Shown in pieces: positions 22,669 to 32,075 of a stretch of DNA of 64,000 bases. The position numbers and the translations under genes are program-made. Within the stretch, counting starts at the first letter, position 1, and every line of letters begins with the position of its first letter. Location: positions 1-64,000 of the forward strand of contig JAFRFB010000003.1 in NCBI GenBank assembly GCA_017434555.1, in the 5' to 3' direction. The DNA comes from Methanobrevibacter sp. (lineage in GTDB: Archaea; Methanobacteriota; Methanobacteria; Methanobacteriales; Methanobacteriaceae). The notes beneath the pieces are model-generated. The model searched no databases and was not told where the DNA came from. It saw only the letters and a program-made list of their open reading frames with translations.

Positions 22669-23232
22669 ATGTTAGATATTGAGGAATTACGAGTATTACT
22701 TAAATTAGAGGGCATTGATTTAAGTAATTATTCGGATAATGATTTAAACATATTAGTTACTAATAAAATCCAAGAATTGAATGGGTTAATTGAATTAGAT
22801 GTTAATCCAGTTCATCGCAGACAATACGAGTCTCATTTTCATTATGATACCTTAAGATTAAATTATTATCCTGTGCGTAAAATAGCATCGGTTAAAATTA
22901 ACGGTCAACCGTTACATCCTGAAAGGTATCATGCAGATTATGAGTTGGGATTAATATATTTCCATGAACACATAAGTGGTGACGTGGAAATTAAATATTT
23001 ATCCGGTGTTAATGATGATGTTTTCCAATCAAGGATTGCTCCTTTAATAAGGGATATGGTTGCTTATACTTTAACTTATAATCAGTTACAGTTAGGTGAT
23101 GGTGTATCCAGTATTAAAGAGGGTGATGTATCCGTTAATTACGATACTAGTAATAATCGTGGAAATAGAATTAATAAAAGAGTTGAAGAATTACGTAATC
23201 ATTATTCTTCAGCTAGAATAAAATGGTTATAA
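22669..23232 (+). CDS. head-tail connector (gp6/gp15-like adaptor)
   Basis: A 187-residue protein. It has an N-terminal helical region (LDIEELRVLLKLEGIDLSNY), then DTLRLNYYPVRKIASVKING, the beta element typical of phage adaptor proteins (YYPV-x-x-I-x-x-V), and a C-terminal helical part. Adaptors dock to the portal and extend the DNA channel. It is the first of four small genes between capsid and sheath, in the usual connector order. Confidence 0.72.
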   Translation: MLDIEELRVLLKLEGIDLSNYSDNDLNILVTNKIQELNGLIELDVNPVHRRQYESHFHYDTLRLNYYPVRKIASVKINGQPLHPERYHADYELGLIYFHEHISGDVEIKYLSGVNDDVFQSRIAPLIRDMVAYTLTYNQLQLGDGVSSIKEGDVSVNYDTSNNRGNRINKRVEELRNHYSSARIKWL

Positions 23233-23242
23233 AAAAGTTATT

Positions 23243-23599
23243 ATGGTTTTATTTTTCCCAAATGAACAATTAGAATTATACGAGTACACTGAAAAAGAAT
23301 CACGGGACGCGTTTCTTGGTGAAAGTGAATACTCATATGATTATATAACTACTGTTCCATGTGATTTTCAACCTATGACTCCTAAAGACAGTCTTCAAGA
23401 GTATGGTAAAATCCTTGAAGACACTTATAAGATTTATGTTAGTGGTGAAGTAAAAATCACAGACACCATGATATTAAAACTAAAAGGGCAACGGGAGACT
23501 TATAAAATTATTGGTTCTCCTAGTAATTATAATCATTTTTTACATCATCATAAAATTGTTGTGCAAAAACAACGCAAACCAAAGAAATTACATAAATAA
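23243..23599 (+). CDS. head closure / neck protein (gp16-like)
   Basis: A 118-residue, beta-rich protein: VPCDFQPMTPKDSLQEYGKI, TYKIYVSGEVKITDTMILKL, TYKIIGSPSNYNHF. Short beta-barrel proteins of this size between the adaptor and the gp10-like protein are typically head-closure proteins, which gate the DNA. It starts 11 nt after the adaptor gene. The call relies on order and the oligonucleotide-barrel-like pattern. Confidence 0.65.
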   Translation: MVLFFPNEQLELYEYTEKESRDAFLGESEYSYDYITTVPCDFQPMTPKDSLQEYGKILEDTYKIYVSGEVKITDTMILKLKGQRETYKIIGSPSNYNHFLHHHKIVVQKQRKPKKLHK

Positions 23600-23601
23600 T
23601 T

Positions 23602-23961
23602 ATGGGCGTTAATGTAAGTTTAACCTTTAATGATAGTTTCTACAAGAAACTAGACACTAACAGTATAACGGAAGCAATCACAGATACAGTAAATGATGTT
23701 ACTGAGGCTGCTGTTAGTGAATGTCAAAGTGAATGCCCTGTCCGTACAGGTAATCTGCGTGACAGTCATTACACTGAAATAGATGATTATACTGGTAGTA
23801 TTTTAAATACTGCTGAGTATTGGATTTATGTTGTTTACGGTACTTATAAAATGTCTGCTAATAATTATCCTAGTCGTGCATGGAATAATATGTTAAGTCA
23901 AAACACAATTGGAAACCTGTTTCATGAAAATTTAATTAAACATGGAGTTGATGTTGAATGA
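23602..23961 (+). CDS. HK97 gp10-like neck/tail completion protein
   Basis: A 119-residue protein with the signature of the HK97 gp10 family: CPVRTGNLRDSHYTEI followed by NTAEYWIYVVYGTYKM (R-x-G-x-L-R-x-S ... Y-x-x-Y-V-E-[YF]-G-T). The family joins heads to tails. It overlaps the next gene by 4 nt (ATGA). Confidence 0.8.
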   Translation: MGVNVSLTFNDSFYKKLDTNSITEAITDTVNDVTEAAVSECQSECPVRTGNLRDSHYTEIDDYTGSILNTAEYWIYVVYGTYKMSANNYPSRAWNNMLSQNTIGNLFHENLIKHGVDVE

Positions 23962-24641
23962 TACCTCCAGTTAAAGCAATACGTAGAGTTTTATTTGATA
24001 ATGTCCGGTATAATGGGGAGATTGTACCTGTTATTAAAAGGACGTATCCTAAAGATGAAACTCCTTGTATTACTGTTGATGATAGTGGAGGTTCTGCTTT
24101 TATGCAACGCCATATTACTAATGAATATTATCCTTTAGATAATAGTCATCCGCAATTTGATGAGGAAGACCCTTTTAAGTTGCAATCACAACAGGTTTTA
24201 CGTGAAGTTCATCAGGGCACTGTTAATGTTAATGTATGGTGTGATGATGAATTCATGAGGGAGGATTTAATCACTCAAGTGGAGAAATTATTCAAACAAG
24301 CACAATCAGATTATTACTTGTTTTGTGATAATTACCGTGATAGTGAATGTGCCTATACTGGTGGTCCGTGTATGGCTTCTGTGAATAACACGGATAAAAG
24401 AGGGGTTAAAGGACAATGTCCTAATCCTGAATTATATAATTATAAGAATATTTTCACTACTTATAATCTTATACGTTCTAGTTTTATTGTTAATCAACCA
24501 TTCACGTTAGATGATTTAAGTAAAACTGAACCTGTTTTACGTAGTGTGTTCCGTGTTAGCACAGGTTATTATGTGGATCATATTATTGGTGGTCATATTA
24601 GTAACAATGTGGAGTCAGACAACCCTGTTGTCTTAAAATAA
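23958..24641 (+). CDS. tail terminator/completion-like protein
   Basis: A 227-residue protein overlapping the gp10-like gene. Beta strands and an alternating pattern (VPVIKRTYPKDETPCITVDD, TVNVNVWCDDEFMREDLITQ) resemble tail terminator proteins. The central insertion is Cys-rich (CDNYRDSECAYTGGPCMAS, GQCPNPE). Longer than most tail terminators. The position between the gp10-like gene and the sheath supports the role; sequence support is modest. Confidence 0.6.
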   Translation: MIPPVKAIRRVLFDNVRYNGEIVPVIKRTYPKDETPCITVDDSGGSAFMQRHITNEYYPLDNSHPQFDEEDPFKLQSQQVLREVHQGTVNVNVWCDDEFMREDLITQVEKLFKQAQSDYYLFCDNYRDSECAYTGGPCMASVNNTDKRGVKGQCPNPELYNYKNIFTTYNLIRSSFIVNQPFTLDDLSKTEPVLRSVFRVSTGYYVDHIIGGHISNNVESDNPVVLK

Positions 24642-24762
24642 TAAAATTTTTTTTTCATTCTTTTTTTTTATATCAATTAAAATATTTTTTTTTTATTCTT
24701 TTTTTTCTTAATATTAAAGAAAAAATTAATTCTTTTTTATCTTTATTTTTTTTTATAGTGTT
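24642..24762 (+). terminator. T-tract terminator region between head and tail modules
   Basis: Several runs of 8-9 T within 120 bp follow the last connector gene. Multiple U tracts are the archaeal termination signal. Confidence 0.45.
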
Positions 24763-25023
24763 ATGTCAAATAAAACTGAAGAAAACAAGGAAAAAGTAGT
24801 TAAAAACGAGAAAACTACTAAAAAAACCACTAAAAATGCTGATAAGAAAATATTGGTGGATTTAGTGCAAGCTTCAGATGTAAGATTAACCAGCATCATC
24901 ATGGATTTATCAAAACATGGTCTAATCGACCAATACTATGAGGAACTGGCTAATAAACAAAAAGGACTACCTAATACTCCTTCAATCACTGAAGCTGAAT
25001 TTAAAAAAATTATAGGAGATTAA
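24763..25023 (+). CDS. small Lys-rich protein preceding the sheath
   Basis: An 86-residue protein. The first 30 residues are Lys, Glu and Thr only (low complexity), and the rest is helical (LVQASDVRLTSIIMDLSKHG, ITEAEFKKIIGD). It is encoded 13 nt before the sheath gene in the same tail operon. Comparable small genes before xkdK-type sheath genes exist in PBSX-like modules. Function unknown. Confidence 0.65.
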   Translation: MSNKTEENKEKVVKNEKTTKKTTKNADKKILVDLVQASDVRLTSIIMDLSKHGLIDQYYEELANKQKGLPNTPSITEAEFKKIIGD

Positions 25024-25036
25024 AAAAACTGAGATT

Positions 25037-26212
25037 ATGCCAATCAATAAAATACCAGGCGTATATTACGATGAAGACGTAACATACGAGTTAACCGGTG
25101 AAGGAAGTAAAATACCAGTCATCATAGGGGCAACAGGTAATACTTATGATGAAGAAAATAATCCTACTTATAAAATTGATGGTACACAAATCAGAAAATA
25201 CTCTGGTTGGGATGAAGTGAATGTTGCAACTAATGCAACAAATCCGGGTATTGGAGTATGGACTGAAAATACTACTAATCAATTATCTAATTTTTTAAAA
25301 GAATTCTTTGAAGAAGCAAAATTACAAGCCAACGATGATATTGGTGTTCCTCATATTTATGTCATTGATGTAGGTGATGGTAAAACTAAACAATCATGGT
25401 TAAATGCTATTGACCTTGCTAAATCCAAATTAGATGCAACTATCGAAGCATATATTGGATGTGACACAATTACTGGTTACACTATTAAGGACTTCATCAC
25501 AGGTGTTTCTACTAAACTTAAAGAATGCACTGTTGAATTAGATTTACGTACTGGATTCACAACTAAAGGATATAGTAATCCGTCAAGTGTAACTGATGCT
25601 GATTTAATTGCATTAACTGGTAGTTCAACTGGAAATCAAGAATCACGTATAGGTATTATGGAGCCTTTACTTGCAGGTAAAACTTTTGCAAGAATCTGTG
25701 TAACTCCAGCTAATACTGAACCGGGATTCTTTGAGTATCGTAGTGTTGAACCGGGAACATTTAAAGACCGTACTAGAGCACAAATGTTAGCATTACAAAA
25801 TGCAGGTATTATTTTCAACCGTGATGAACACATCAACGGCAATGTTTACCCTAAAATTAATTTATGTGTTTCTAGTGCTTTTGCAAGTAATCCAAGACCT
25901 GCTGATGCTATGTTCCATGCTCGTTTTAATGCGGATGATTTGCTCAGGGAAGTCTTTGAGGCTTGTTACAGTCAAATTAAAGCTAATGAATCAGCTACTA
26001 ACATTGCTTACTTACAAACACGTATCAATAAGATTGTTAACGACCGTGTAAGTAGTGAAGAAATGATTCAATATGATGAGAAAACTGGTAAAGGTACTAA
26101 GTTAATCGCTACTCCTAGTGATGCAAACCCTTATAGTATCATCATATCTGGTCAAATGCAACCACAAAAATGTACTGTTGCTATTGAAGTAACTGCAACA
26201 TTAGTAATATAA
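25037..26212 (+). CDS. contractile tail sheath protein
   Basis: A 391-residue protein. The start INKIPGVYYDEDVTYELTGE, then VIIGATGNTY, is the N-terminal signature of tail sheath proteins (xPGVY followed by an IIG-x-x-G strand). The C-terminal domain includes ERCYSQI-like DLLREVFEACYSQIKANE and ends with beta strands IIISGQMQPQKCTVAIEV, similar to subtilis XkdK-type sheaths. It is followed at once by a tube gene, which makes this a contractile, myovirus-like tail, unlike the flexible tails described for the known Methanobacteriales viruses. Confidence 0.83.
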   Translation: MPINKIPGVYYDEDVTYELTGEGSKIPVIIGATGNTYDEENNPTYKIDGTQIRKYSGWDEVNVATNATNPGIGVWTENTTNQLSNFLKEFFEEAKLQANDDIGVPHIYVIDVGDGKTKQSWLNAIDLAKSKLDATIEAYIGCDTITGYTIKDFITGVSTKLKECTVELDLRTGFTTKGYSNPSSVTDADLIALTGSSTGNQESRIGIMEPLLAGKTFARICVTPANTEPGFFEYRSVEPGTFKDRTRAQMLALQNAGIIFNRDEHINGNVYPKINLCVSSAFASNPRPADAMFHARFNADDLLREVFEACYSQIKANESATNIAYLQTRINKIVNDRVSSEEMIQYDEKTGKGTKLIATPSDANPYSIIISGQMQPQKCTVAIEVTATLVI

Positions 26213-26297
26213 AGGGATAATTTTATTGTTGAACTTTTTTTTTAATTTTAAAATTTATTAATTTTAAAGTTAAATGGAGGATAGGAAATAAAGAAAA

Positions 26298-26690
26298 ATG
26301 GCTAATGTAACAAGATATAATCTAGCTCAAATCGTTTTTGAGGACACTGAAATTACAACTGATTCTTTTAAAACCACTTGGAAAATCGAAACTGATGATT
26401 TAACTGCTTGTAATAGTTATAATCCATATGGTGTTGATATTACTAGTGAAAGTTTTGATTGGGAAATGAGTGATGTTGCTGCACATCACAGACCTTTCTT
26501 CCAAGAAATGATTGAGAAACAGAAAGCAGATCCTACTAATCTTGCAATGATTGCTACTTATGATTATAATAAGTATACTGGTGATATTGCAGAAGATGAT
26601 GTGTATGATGGAGTATACATTACTGAGCTTAGTAAGGAAACTGCTAATAAACCGTTCAGTGTTAAAGGCGGAGCATTAAGAAAATTATAA
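26298..26690 (+). CDS. tail tube protein
   Basis: A 130-residue protein after the sheath gene, matching XkdM-type tube proteins in size and place. Beta-rich segments: QIVFEDTEITTDSFKTTWKI, CNSYNPYGVDITSESFDWEM (the YxPyG-x-x-x-x turn), MIATYDYNKYTGDI. Tube proteins stack in hexamers inside the sheath. Ribosome binding site GGAGGATAGG lies about 13 nt before ATG. Confidence 0.82.
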   Translation: MANVTRYNLAQIVFEDTEITTDSFKTTWKIETDDLTACNSYNPYGVDITSESFDWEMSDVAAHHRPFFQEMIEKQKADPTNLAMIATYDYNKYTGDIAEDDVYDGVYITELSKETANKPFSVKGGALRKL

Positions 26691-26867
26691 AAAAAATTAA
26701 TAATTATTTTTTTTTAAAGAGAGTTTAAAATATTTAATTATTATTATTTTTTTTTAACTCTAATATTTTTTTTTATTTTAAATATTATTTTTTTTTGAGG
26801 CTAAATAAAAAATTTATTTTTTCATAATTACATATTTTTTTTTGAGGGGAGGCTTAGTTTTAGAGTA
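26691..26867 (+). terminator. T-tract-rich spacer after the tube gene
   Basis: About 180 bp with at least five runs of 8 or more T, repeating ATATTTTTTTTTA-like units. It probably attenuates transcription after the high-level sheath/tube genes. GAGGGGAGG (26844-26852) starts the next unit. Confidence 0.45.
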
Positions 26868-27638
26868 ATGGTTACAGAAAACACAGCACCTACAGAGGCT
26901 ACATTAAAATTAGAAAAACAATTACTACGCACAACATGGGTGAAAGAATCCGAATTAATACTAACATATGTACCTGAAGAAGATTTAACTAAAAATCAAC
27001 ACAAATTATTATTAAAATGTATTGATAAAGAGGATTTCACTGATAAACAATTTGCTGATTTAAAATTATTATTAAACAAATACCGTTTACTATTACAAAA
27101 ATTAAATCCAGAAGAAACAATTCAAAATGTTGAAGATGTAATGGATTTAATCCAAACAGAACAAGAGTTCATTGATTTAATGGAAAGTGATGCTGAAAAA
27201 TACTTAACAGTACACTTACCATATAAAGGAAAAATTCTACCATTTGAATTTGAAATACTACCATTGGAAGATAGTCGTGTAGTGGAAACATTACAAAATC
27301 ATGTTGATATATTCAAGGATTTTGATACAAGTGAAGCTACTACTTATGCTTTAGCAATGGATAAAAAACCAGAAGACTTAACTGAAGAGGAATCTCGTAT
27401 TATTAATAAATTGAATAGTCAGATTGCTGAGTTGGTGGGTGTTCGTAAGTATAAGGTGGTTAATAATTTCCTTGCTCATCAATTACGTATACGTGGTAGT
27501 GATGCTGATGTGGAAACACGTAAGCATTTTTGGGAGAAATTCCATTTTAATGCTAGGTTTAGTATTTTTGTAGTGGTGGAGAATCGTTTAGGTTTAACTG
27601 AGGTAAGTAACGAGAAATTATTTCCGTTTGGCGAATAG
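26868..27638 (+). CDS. tail assembly chaperone (XkdN/gpG-like)
   Basis: A 256-residue, mostly helical acidic protein between the tube and tape measure genes. HLPYKGKILPFEFEILPLED is the short beta element seen in several tail chaperones. In tailed viruses this position holds chaperones that wrap the tape measure, often with a frameshifted extension. The small gene at 27628-27822 overlaps its end in the +1 frame, consistent with that arrangement. Confidence 0.7.
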   Translation: MVTENTAPTEATLKLEKQLLRTTWVKESELILTYVPEEDLTKNQHKLLLKCIDKEDFTDKQFADLKLLLNKYRLLLQKLNPEETIQNVEDVMDLIQTEQEFIDLMESDAEKYLTVHLPYKGKILPFEFEILPLEDSRVVETLQNHVDIFKDFDTSEATTYALAMDKKPEDLTEEESRIINKLNSQIAELVGVRKYKVVNNFLAHQLRIRGSDADVETRKHFWEKFHFNARFSIFVVVENRLGLTEVSNEKLFPFGE

Positions 27639-27822
27639 TTTTATGGGTGATTTATATTTCGAGGTTTCTAAACATCTTGGTAAACCGGTCAGTTGGGTGA
27701 TTAAGAATAAGTTCACTCCTGATGTTAAGTTTTTATTGATGAAGTATGCTCAAATCTTCCGTAATCGTAAGAAGCATTATGATGAGATTAAGGATGAGTA
27801 TGAGAATAATAAATTAATTTAA
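27628..27822 (+). CDS. tail assembly chaperone second part (gpT-like), probably frameshift-expressed
   Basis: A 64-residue frame (from TTG 27628; ATG 27643 is an alternative start) overlapping the end of the chaperone gene in the +1 frame. GDLYFEVSKHLGKPVSWVIK and FRNRKKHYDEI resemble the short second chaperone parts of contractile phages. No ribosome binding site lies directly before either start, which favours a +1 slip within 27607-27638. Alternatively it is translated by coupling from TTG or ATG. Confidence 0.6.
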   Translation: MANSFMGDLYFEVSKHLGKPVSWVIKNKFTPDVKFLLMKYAQIFRNRKKHYDEIKDEYENNKLI

Positions 27823-27887
27823 TCAATAAAAAAACTTTTTTTTTTTAATCTTTTTTTCTTTATTTTAACTTTTAATTTTTTTTTGTA
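27823..27887 (+). terminator. T-tract region before tRNA-Ser
   Basis: Two T-rich runs (CTTTTTTTTTTAATC and AATTTTTTTTTGTAG) end the chaperone unit and border the tRNA gene. Confidence 0.4.
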
Positions 27888-27973
27888 GCTGAGGTTGGCT
27901 AGCCGGGTAGGTCGGAGGACTGCTAATCCTCTGTGCATAATTGCACTCGTGGGTTCAAATCCCATCCTCAGCG
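27888..27973 (+). tRNA. tRNA-Ser (anticodon GCU)
   Basis: Complete cloverleaf: acceptor GCTGAGG/CCTCAGC, anticodon arm GAGGA-CTGCTAA-TCCTC with anticodon GCT, a long class II variable arm (TGTGCATAATTGCACTC) and T-arm GTGGGTTCAAATCCCAT. No CCA is encoded. It reads AGC/AGT serine codons; AGT is very common in the viral genes, so the tRNA probably supports late translation. It stands alone between the tail chaperone and tape measure genes. Confidence 0.93.
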
Positions 27974-28048
27974 TATCTATTCTTTTTTTATTATTTTATT
28001 TTTAATTAAAAATTCTTTTTTTTTACACTGGAATAAACGAGATAAATC

Positions 28049-31000
28049 ATGGCATCTAATGAAGATATTTTAATGCAATTCACAGCACAAGACGACATAA
28101 GTAGTGTTGCTGAAGAAATAGAAGCAAATGTAAGTAGTGCATTCCTCTCTGCAACAAGTGCTGTTGAAGAATTAGACATGGGTTTAAGTAACTTAGTCTC
28201 AAGTGCAGATGCCGTATCTTCAGCTTTCGGTGAAATGGAATCCAGTATAGATTCCGCAGAATCCAGTGCAGATAGCTTCCAATCAACAATAGGTAATATT
28301 GATGGTGGAAACTTATCTGAAGTAACCTCAAGTGCAACCGAAGCAAGCGAAGCATTAAGTAGTGCTGAGGAAGAAGCATCTAATTTAGCCGGTCAATTAC
28401 TTGACCTTGACGGAACAACCGTAGATATTAGTATTGAATCCAGTGGTCTTGACGTTGACACAGATTTAAATGTAGATTCCACAAATGGACAAGATACAAG
28501 TGCTTTAAGAACCAGCATGTACGATGATATGGTTAACTTATCCGGTTCAATAAAAGATGTTGGTGATTCAGCAGTTGAAGCAGCAAGTACTGCTGAACAA
28601 GGATGGTTAAGATTCGGAAACGCTGTTAATAATACGGGTGGAAACTGGGAAGCTCAAGAAGAAAGTATTAAATCATGGGTTAAAACATATTCCAATAATC
28701 TCGGTCGTGGAGTAGCAGACACACGTACTGCAATGACAACATTTCTTAATATGGGTATGAGTTTAGATGAAACTCAAAAAACCATGGAAGCAGTATCCAA
28801 TTATGCAGCACAATTCGGAATAAGTCAAGCCGAAGCATCCAAGATGATACAAATGTCATTCATGGGTGCAGGACGTAGTATTAAAAAATTAGGTTTAGAC
28901 ATTGCTGATTTTAAAGATGCTGCTGGTAATGTTGATCGTGAAAAATTATTAGCTGCAATCATGGAAAAAACCAGTGGAGCAGCTGAAAAATATGCTGATA
29001 CTTATGAGGCACGTGTTCAAAAAATGAACAATGCCATTAACAGTCTACGTACTGATTTTGGTAGGGAGATTATTAATACTATTGAACCATTAATACCTGT
29101 TGTTCAACAAGCATTCCAAGCATTTAGTAGTTTACCACAACCAATAAAATCAACAGTGCTTGCTTTTGCAGGTTTAGCAGGTGGTGCAGCCATTGTCGCA
29201 GGACCATTAATAAAAATGAGAGCCTACATGAACATGGCTGGACTGGAAATGGGTACTCTTAGAAAAAGTATAGGATTATTACAAACTGGTTATAAAGCAT
29301 TAGCTGGTGGTGAAGGTATTAGTGGAGCCATTTCAGCTATGAAAAACTTTTCTAAACCTACTGAAAAAGTAGTGGAGGAAGCTGCCAAAGTTGGTGCTTT
29401 AGCACCTGAAGCTAGTGCTGCTGCAGGGGGTGCTACTGCAACTGGTGGTGCTTTATCAGGTATTGCATCTGCATTCACAAGTATGATTGTGCCATTACTT
29501 GCTATTGCAGCAGTTGTTGCTGTGATGATTCCTATTATTGCAGGTTTAGCTGCAGAAGCATTAATATTTATTAAAGGTATTCAATTATTAATCGATGCAT
29601 TAGACTTTGATAAGATTGATTTAACTAGTGCTATTGAGGGTATTAAACAGGTTGGTAGTGCTTTACTTGAAATGGGTATTGCAATGGCAGAGATGACCTT
29701 TGCTAATGTTATGACTGGTTTGGCAGTTTTAACAAGTGGTTTAACTGGTTTGGTTAATCCCGTTCAAGTTGCTGGTGCATTATTAATTAATGCTGCTAAA
29801 GAATTAGAAGTATTTAACAATGTAAATATTGACTCTAATGTTCCTAAGAATATTAAAAAAATTAGTGAATCTTTAAAGTTAGTTTCAGAGGCTATGAATA
29901 GTTTAACTACTGTTGTAGTGGATATGGCAGTGGGTAATCTTGCAACATTAGGTGGTTTATTAGGTAATGTATCCGATGCAATTACTACTGCTAAAAATGA
30001 AATTACTAATGCAGCTAAAGAAATTGAAACTTTAAAAGATTTACCTGACATTGATGAAGGTGCTGTTAATAAATTAAAGAAAGTTTCATCTGGTTTGGAT
30101 AGTGTTGCTACTGCTATGGAGGCATTGCGTAGTCTTCGTGATGGTCAAAACTGGGATAATTTATTCAGTGGTTTAACTAACCTCTTTGGTGGAATTAATA
30201 TTGGTCAGGCATTGTCAAGTGTTCGTCAGGATATTTATGATGCGTCTGTTGCGTTAAAACAATTCACTGGTGTTAGTGATATTCCGGAGGATGTTGCAGG
30301 TAAATTGAAAAAAGTTGCTAGTACTTTGAAAAGTGTTAGTGAAAGTGTTGAAACTTTACGTAAGCTTCGTGATGATTATAATTGGGATTCAACATGGGGT
30401 AATATTTTCCAAGGTACAGATATTCCGGGTGCAATTAACAGTATTAAAAATGATTTATTTAAGGTTGCTGCTAGTTTACGTAGTTTAAATGGTATTAGTG
30501 CTATCCCTGAAGGGTTAGGTAATAAGATTCAACGTGTTACTTGGACTGTTAATAATGTTAAGGGTTCTGTTTCTGCTTTAAATGGTGTTCCTCAAGTTAG
30601 TGAGGGTGCTAGTGATCGTGTAACTAAGGCAGTTACAACAGTTAGTAATGTTGCAAGACAATTAAACCGTTTAGGTAATATTAATGTTAGTGGTGGTATT
30701 GGTGAATCATTAAGACAGGTCAGGGAAGCTATTACTAGTTTGCGTACTACTTTAAATAAAGCTAGTGGTGGTTTTAGAACTGGTGGTGTTAATATTGGAC
30801 GTAATATAAGGTCTGGTATTAGTGCTGGTTTAAATAATCTGTCTGGTGTTGTAAGGTCTCGTGTTAGTAGTGCTACTAGTTCTGGTGCGGGTGTTGCAAG
30901 GTCTGGTGGTGCTCGTATGGGAAGTAGTGGAACAAGTGGATTCCAATCTAACTTTAAATTAGCACAAGTTGTTAGTTCTGAAATGACTTATAGTGTTCAA

Positions 31001-31465
31001 GCAGTTCAAAACGGTACTGCACCATTTGTAGAAGCTGTAAGGCAAATGGCTAAGGAAGCTGTTGAAGCTGCAAAAAATGAATTAGAACAACAATCACCGG
31101 GTAAAATTGCACGTATGTGGGGTGCTGAGATGGGTTTCTCATCCGACCTTGTATATTCTCGTGGTCAAGGTTTAATTAGTGCTATGCGTGATATCACTGG
31201 TCGTGTTGTAGCTGTTGGTAATGGTAATTTAAATCCTGCTTGGGATAGTTTTAATTTTGATTATAATCGTTTAAATACAATTAATAATATGCGTGGGTCT
31301 AGTGATTTAGGTAAGACACAGAGACCTGTTAATATTATTGTTGGTGAGGGTGCTGTGCAATTGGATGCACGTAACTTAACTACTGAGGAGTCACGTCAAA
31401 TAATGGTTAATGCTATGGAAGGCATTGATGATATTGAGTATATTGAAGTAAATAAAAACATATAA
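28049..31465 (+). CDS. tail tape measure protein
   Basis: The longest gene, 1138 residues. It has an N-terminal helical region rich in Ser and Ala (QDDISSVAEEIEANVSSAFL), a conserved tape-measure core about residues 180-340 (AGRSIKKLGLDIADF), strongly hydrophobic segments near 370-395 and 470-510 (FTSMIVPLLAIAAVVAVMI), then degenerate helical repeats about residues 590-930 (SVSEAMNSL, SVATAMEALRSLR, SVSESVETLRKLR), and a glycine-rich C-terminal part. Tape measures set tail length and enter the cell on ejection. The gene sits between chaperones and hub genes as expected. Confidence 0.88.
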   Translation: MASNEDILMQFTAQDDISSVAEEIEANVSSAFLSATSAVEELDMGLSNLVSSADAVSSAFGEMESSIDSAESSADSFQSTIGNIDGGNLSEVTSSATEASEALSSAEEEASNLAGQLLDLDGTTVDISIESSGLDVDTDLNVDSTNGQDTSALRTSMYDDMVNLSGSIKDVGDSAVEAASTAEQGWLRFGNAVNNTGGNWEAQEESIKSWVKTYSNNLGRGVADTRTAMTTFLNMGMSLDETQKTMEAVSNYAAQFGISQAEASKMIQMSFMGAGRSIKKLGLDIADFKDAAGNVDREKLLAAIMEKTSGAAEKYADTYEARVQKMNNAINSLRTDFGREIINTIEPLIPVVQQAFQAFSSLPQPIKSTVLAFAGLAGGAAIVAGPLIKMRAYMNMAGLEMGTLRKSIGLLQTGYKALAGGEGISGAISAMKNFSKPTEKVVEEAAKVGALAPEASAAAGGATATGGALSGIASAFTSMIVPLLAIAAVVAVMIPIIAGLAAEALIFIKGIQLLIDALDFDKIDLTSAIEGIKQVGSALLEMGIAMAEMTFANVMTGLAVLTSGLTGLVNPVQVAGALLINAAKELEVFNNVNIDSNVPKNIKKISESLKLVSEAMNSLTTVVVDMAVGNLATLGGLLGNVSDAITTAKNEITNAAKEIETLKDLPDIDEGAVNKLKKVSSGLDSVATAMEALRSLRDGQNWDNLFSGLTNLFGGINIGQALSSVRQDIYDASVALKQFTGVSDIPEDVAGKLKKVASTLKSVSESVETLRKLRDDYNWDSTWGNIFQGTDIPGAINSIKNDLFKVAASLRSLNGISAIPEGLGNKIQRVTWTVNNVKGSVSALNGVPQVSEGASDRVTKAVTTVSNVARQLNRLGNINVSGGIGESLRQVREAITSLRTTLNKASGGFRTGGVNIGRNIRSGISAGLNNLSGVVRSRVSSATSSGAGVARSGGARMGSSGTSGFQSNFKLAQVVSSEMTYSVQAVQNGTAPFVEAVRQMAKEAVEAAKNELEQQSPGKIARMWGAEMGFSSDLVYSRGQGLISAMRDITGRVVAVGNGNLNPAWDSFNFDYNRLNTINNMRGSSDLGKTQRPVNIIVGEGAVQLDARNLTTEESRQIMVNAMEGIDDIEYIEVNKNI

Positions 31466-31483
31466 AATTTTTGAATAAATATT

Positions 31484-32056
31484 ATGCAGATGTATGATTA
31501 CGATAATCTAGATTCTAAATTATTTAACATTAGTATTGATGGTTTAGATTTAATTGGAGAGAGTTTTTCACCTAGTGAAAGTTATAATCGCAGAGAATTA
31601 AGCCGTCATACTATTATAGGTGGTACTCAAAAGGTTATACGTACCACTTATGTTCAACGTGATTTTACTTTCAATACTCATGTTCGCATAGATCCATTAT
31701 ATCCTGATATTTATGATTCTACTTTTCGTTTATGGATGAGTAAACCTGTTGAAGTGGTTAGTAAAGAATTAGGTGGGAAATTTAATGCTGAGTGCACGGT
31801 TAAAAAAACTCATGAAAACCCCTCATCATTATCATTAGAGATTCATTTAATAGAAATCCCTGATGAAAACTCATTAATACCAAATGATAATTTCATTGTA
31901 CCGTATGATAAAATATTACCTAAAGTGAAAGTAACTACAAAGGATTCTTCTAAGAGTAAGGATAAGTCTAAAAAGAAAAATAAGAAAGTTATTAATAAGT
32001 CTAAGAAGGTTAATTCTAAAAATAAAGGTGGTAAGATTACTTCTGCCTTATCCTAA
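31484..32056 (+). CDS. baseplate hub-proximal protein (XkdP-position)
   Basis: A 190-residue protein directly after the tape measure. Residues 1-130 are beta-rich (LFNISIDGLDLIGESFSPSE, FTFNTHVRIDPLYPDI, VEVVSKELGGKFNAECTVKK), a pattern like distal tail/hub adaptor domains. The last 45 residues are almost all Lys, Ser and Asn and presumably disordered. It fills the place of XkdP in PBSX modules but lacks an obvious LysM domain. Confidence 0.62.
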   Translation: MQMYDYDNLDSKLFNISIDGLDLIGESFSPSESYNRRELSRHTIIGGTQKVIRTTYVQRDFTFNTHVRIDPLYPDIYDSTFRLWMSKPVEVVSKELGGKFNAECTVKKTHENPSSLSLEIHLIEIPDENSLIPNDNFIVPYDKILPKVKVTTKDSSKSKDKSKKKNKKVINKSKKVNSKNKGGKITSALS

Positions 32057-32075
32057 AATTTTATTTTTTTAATAA

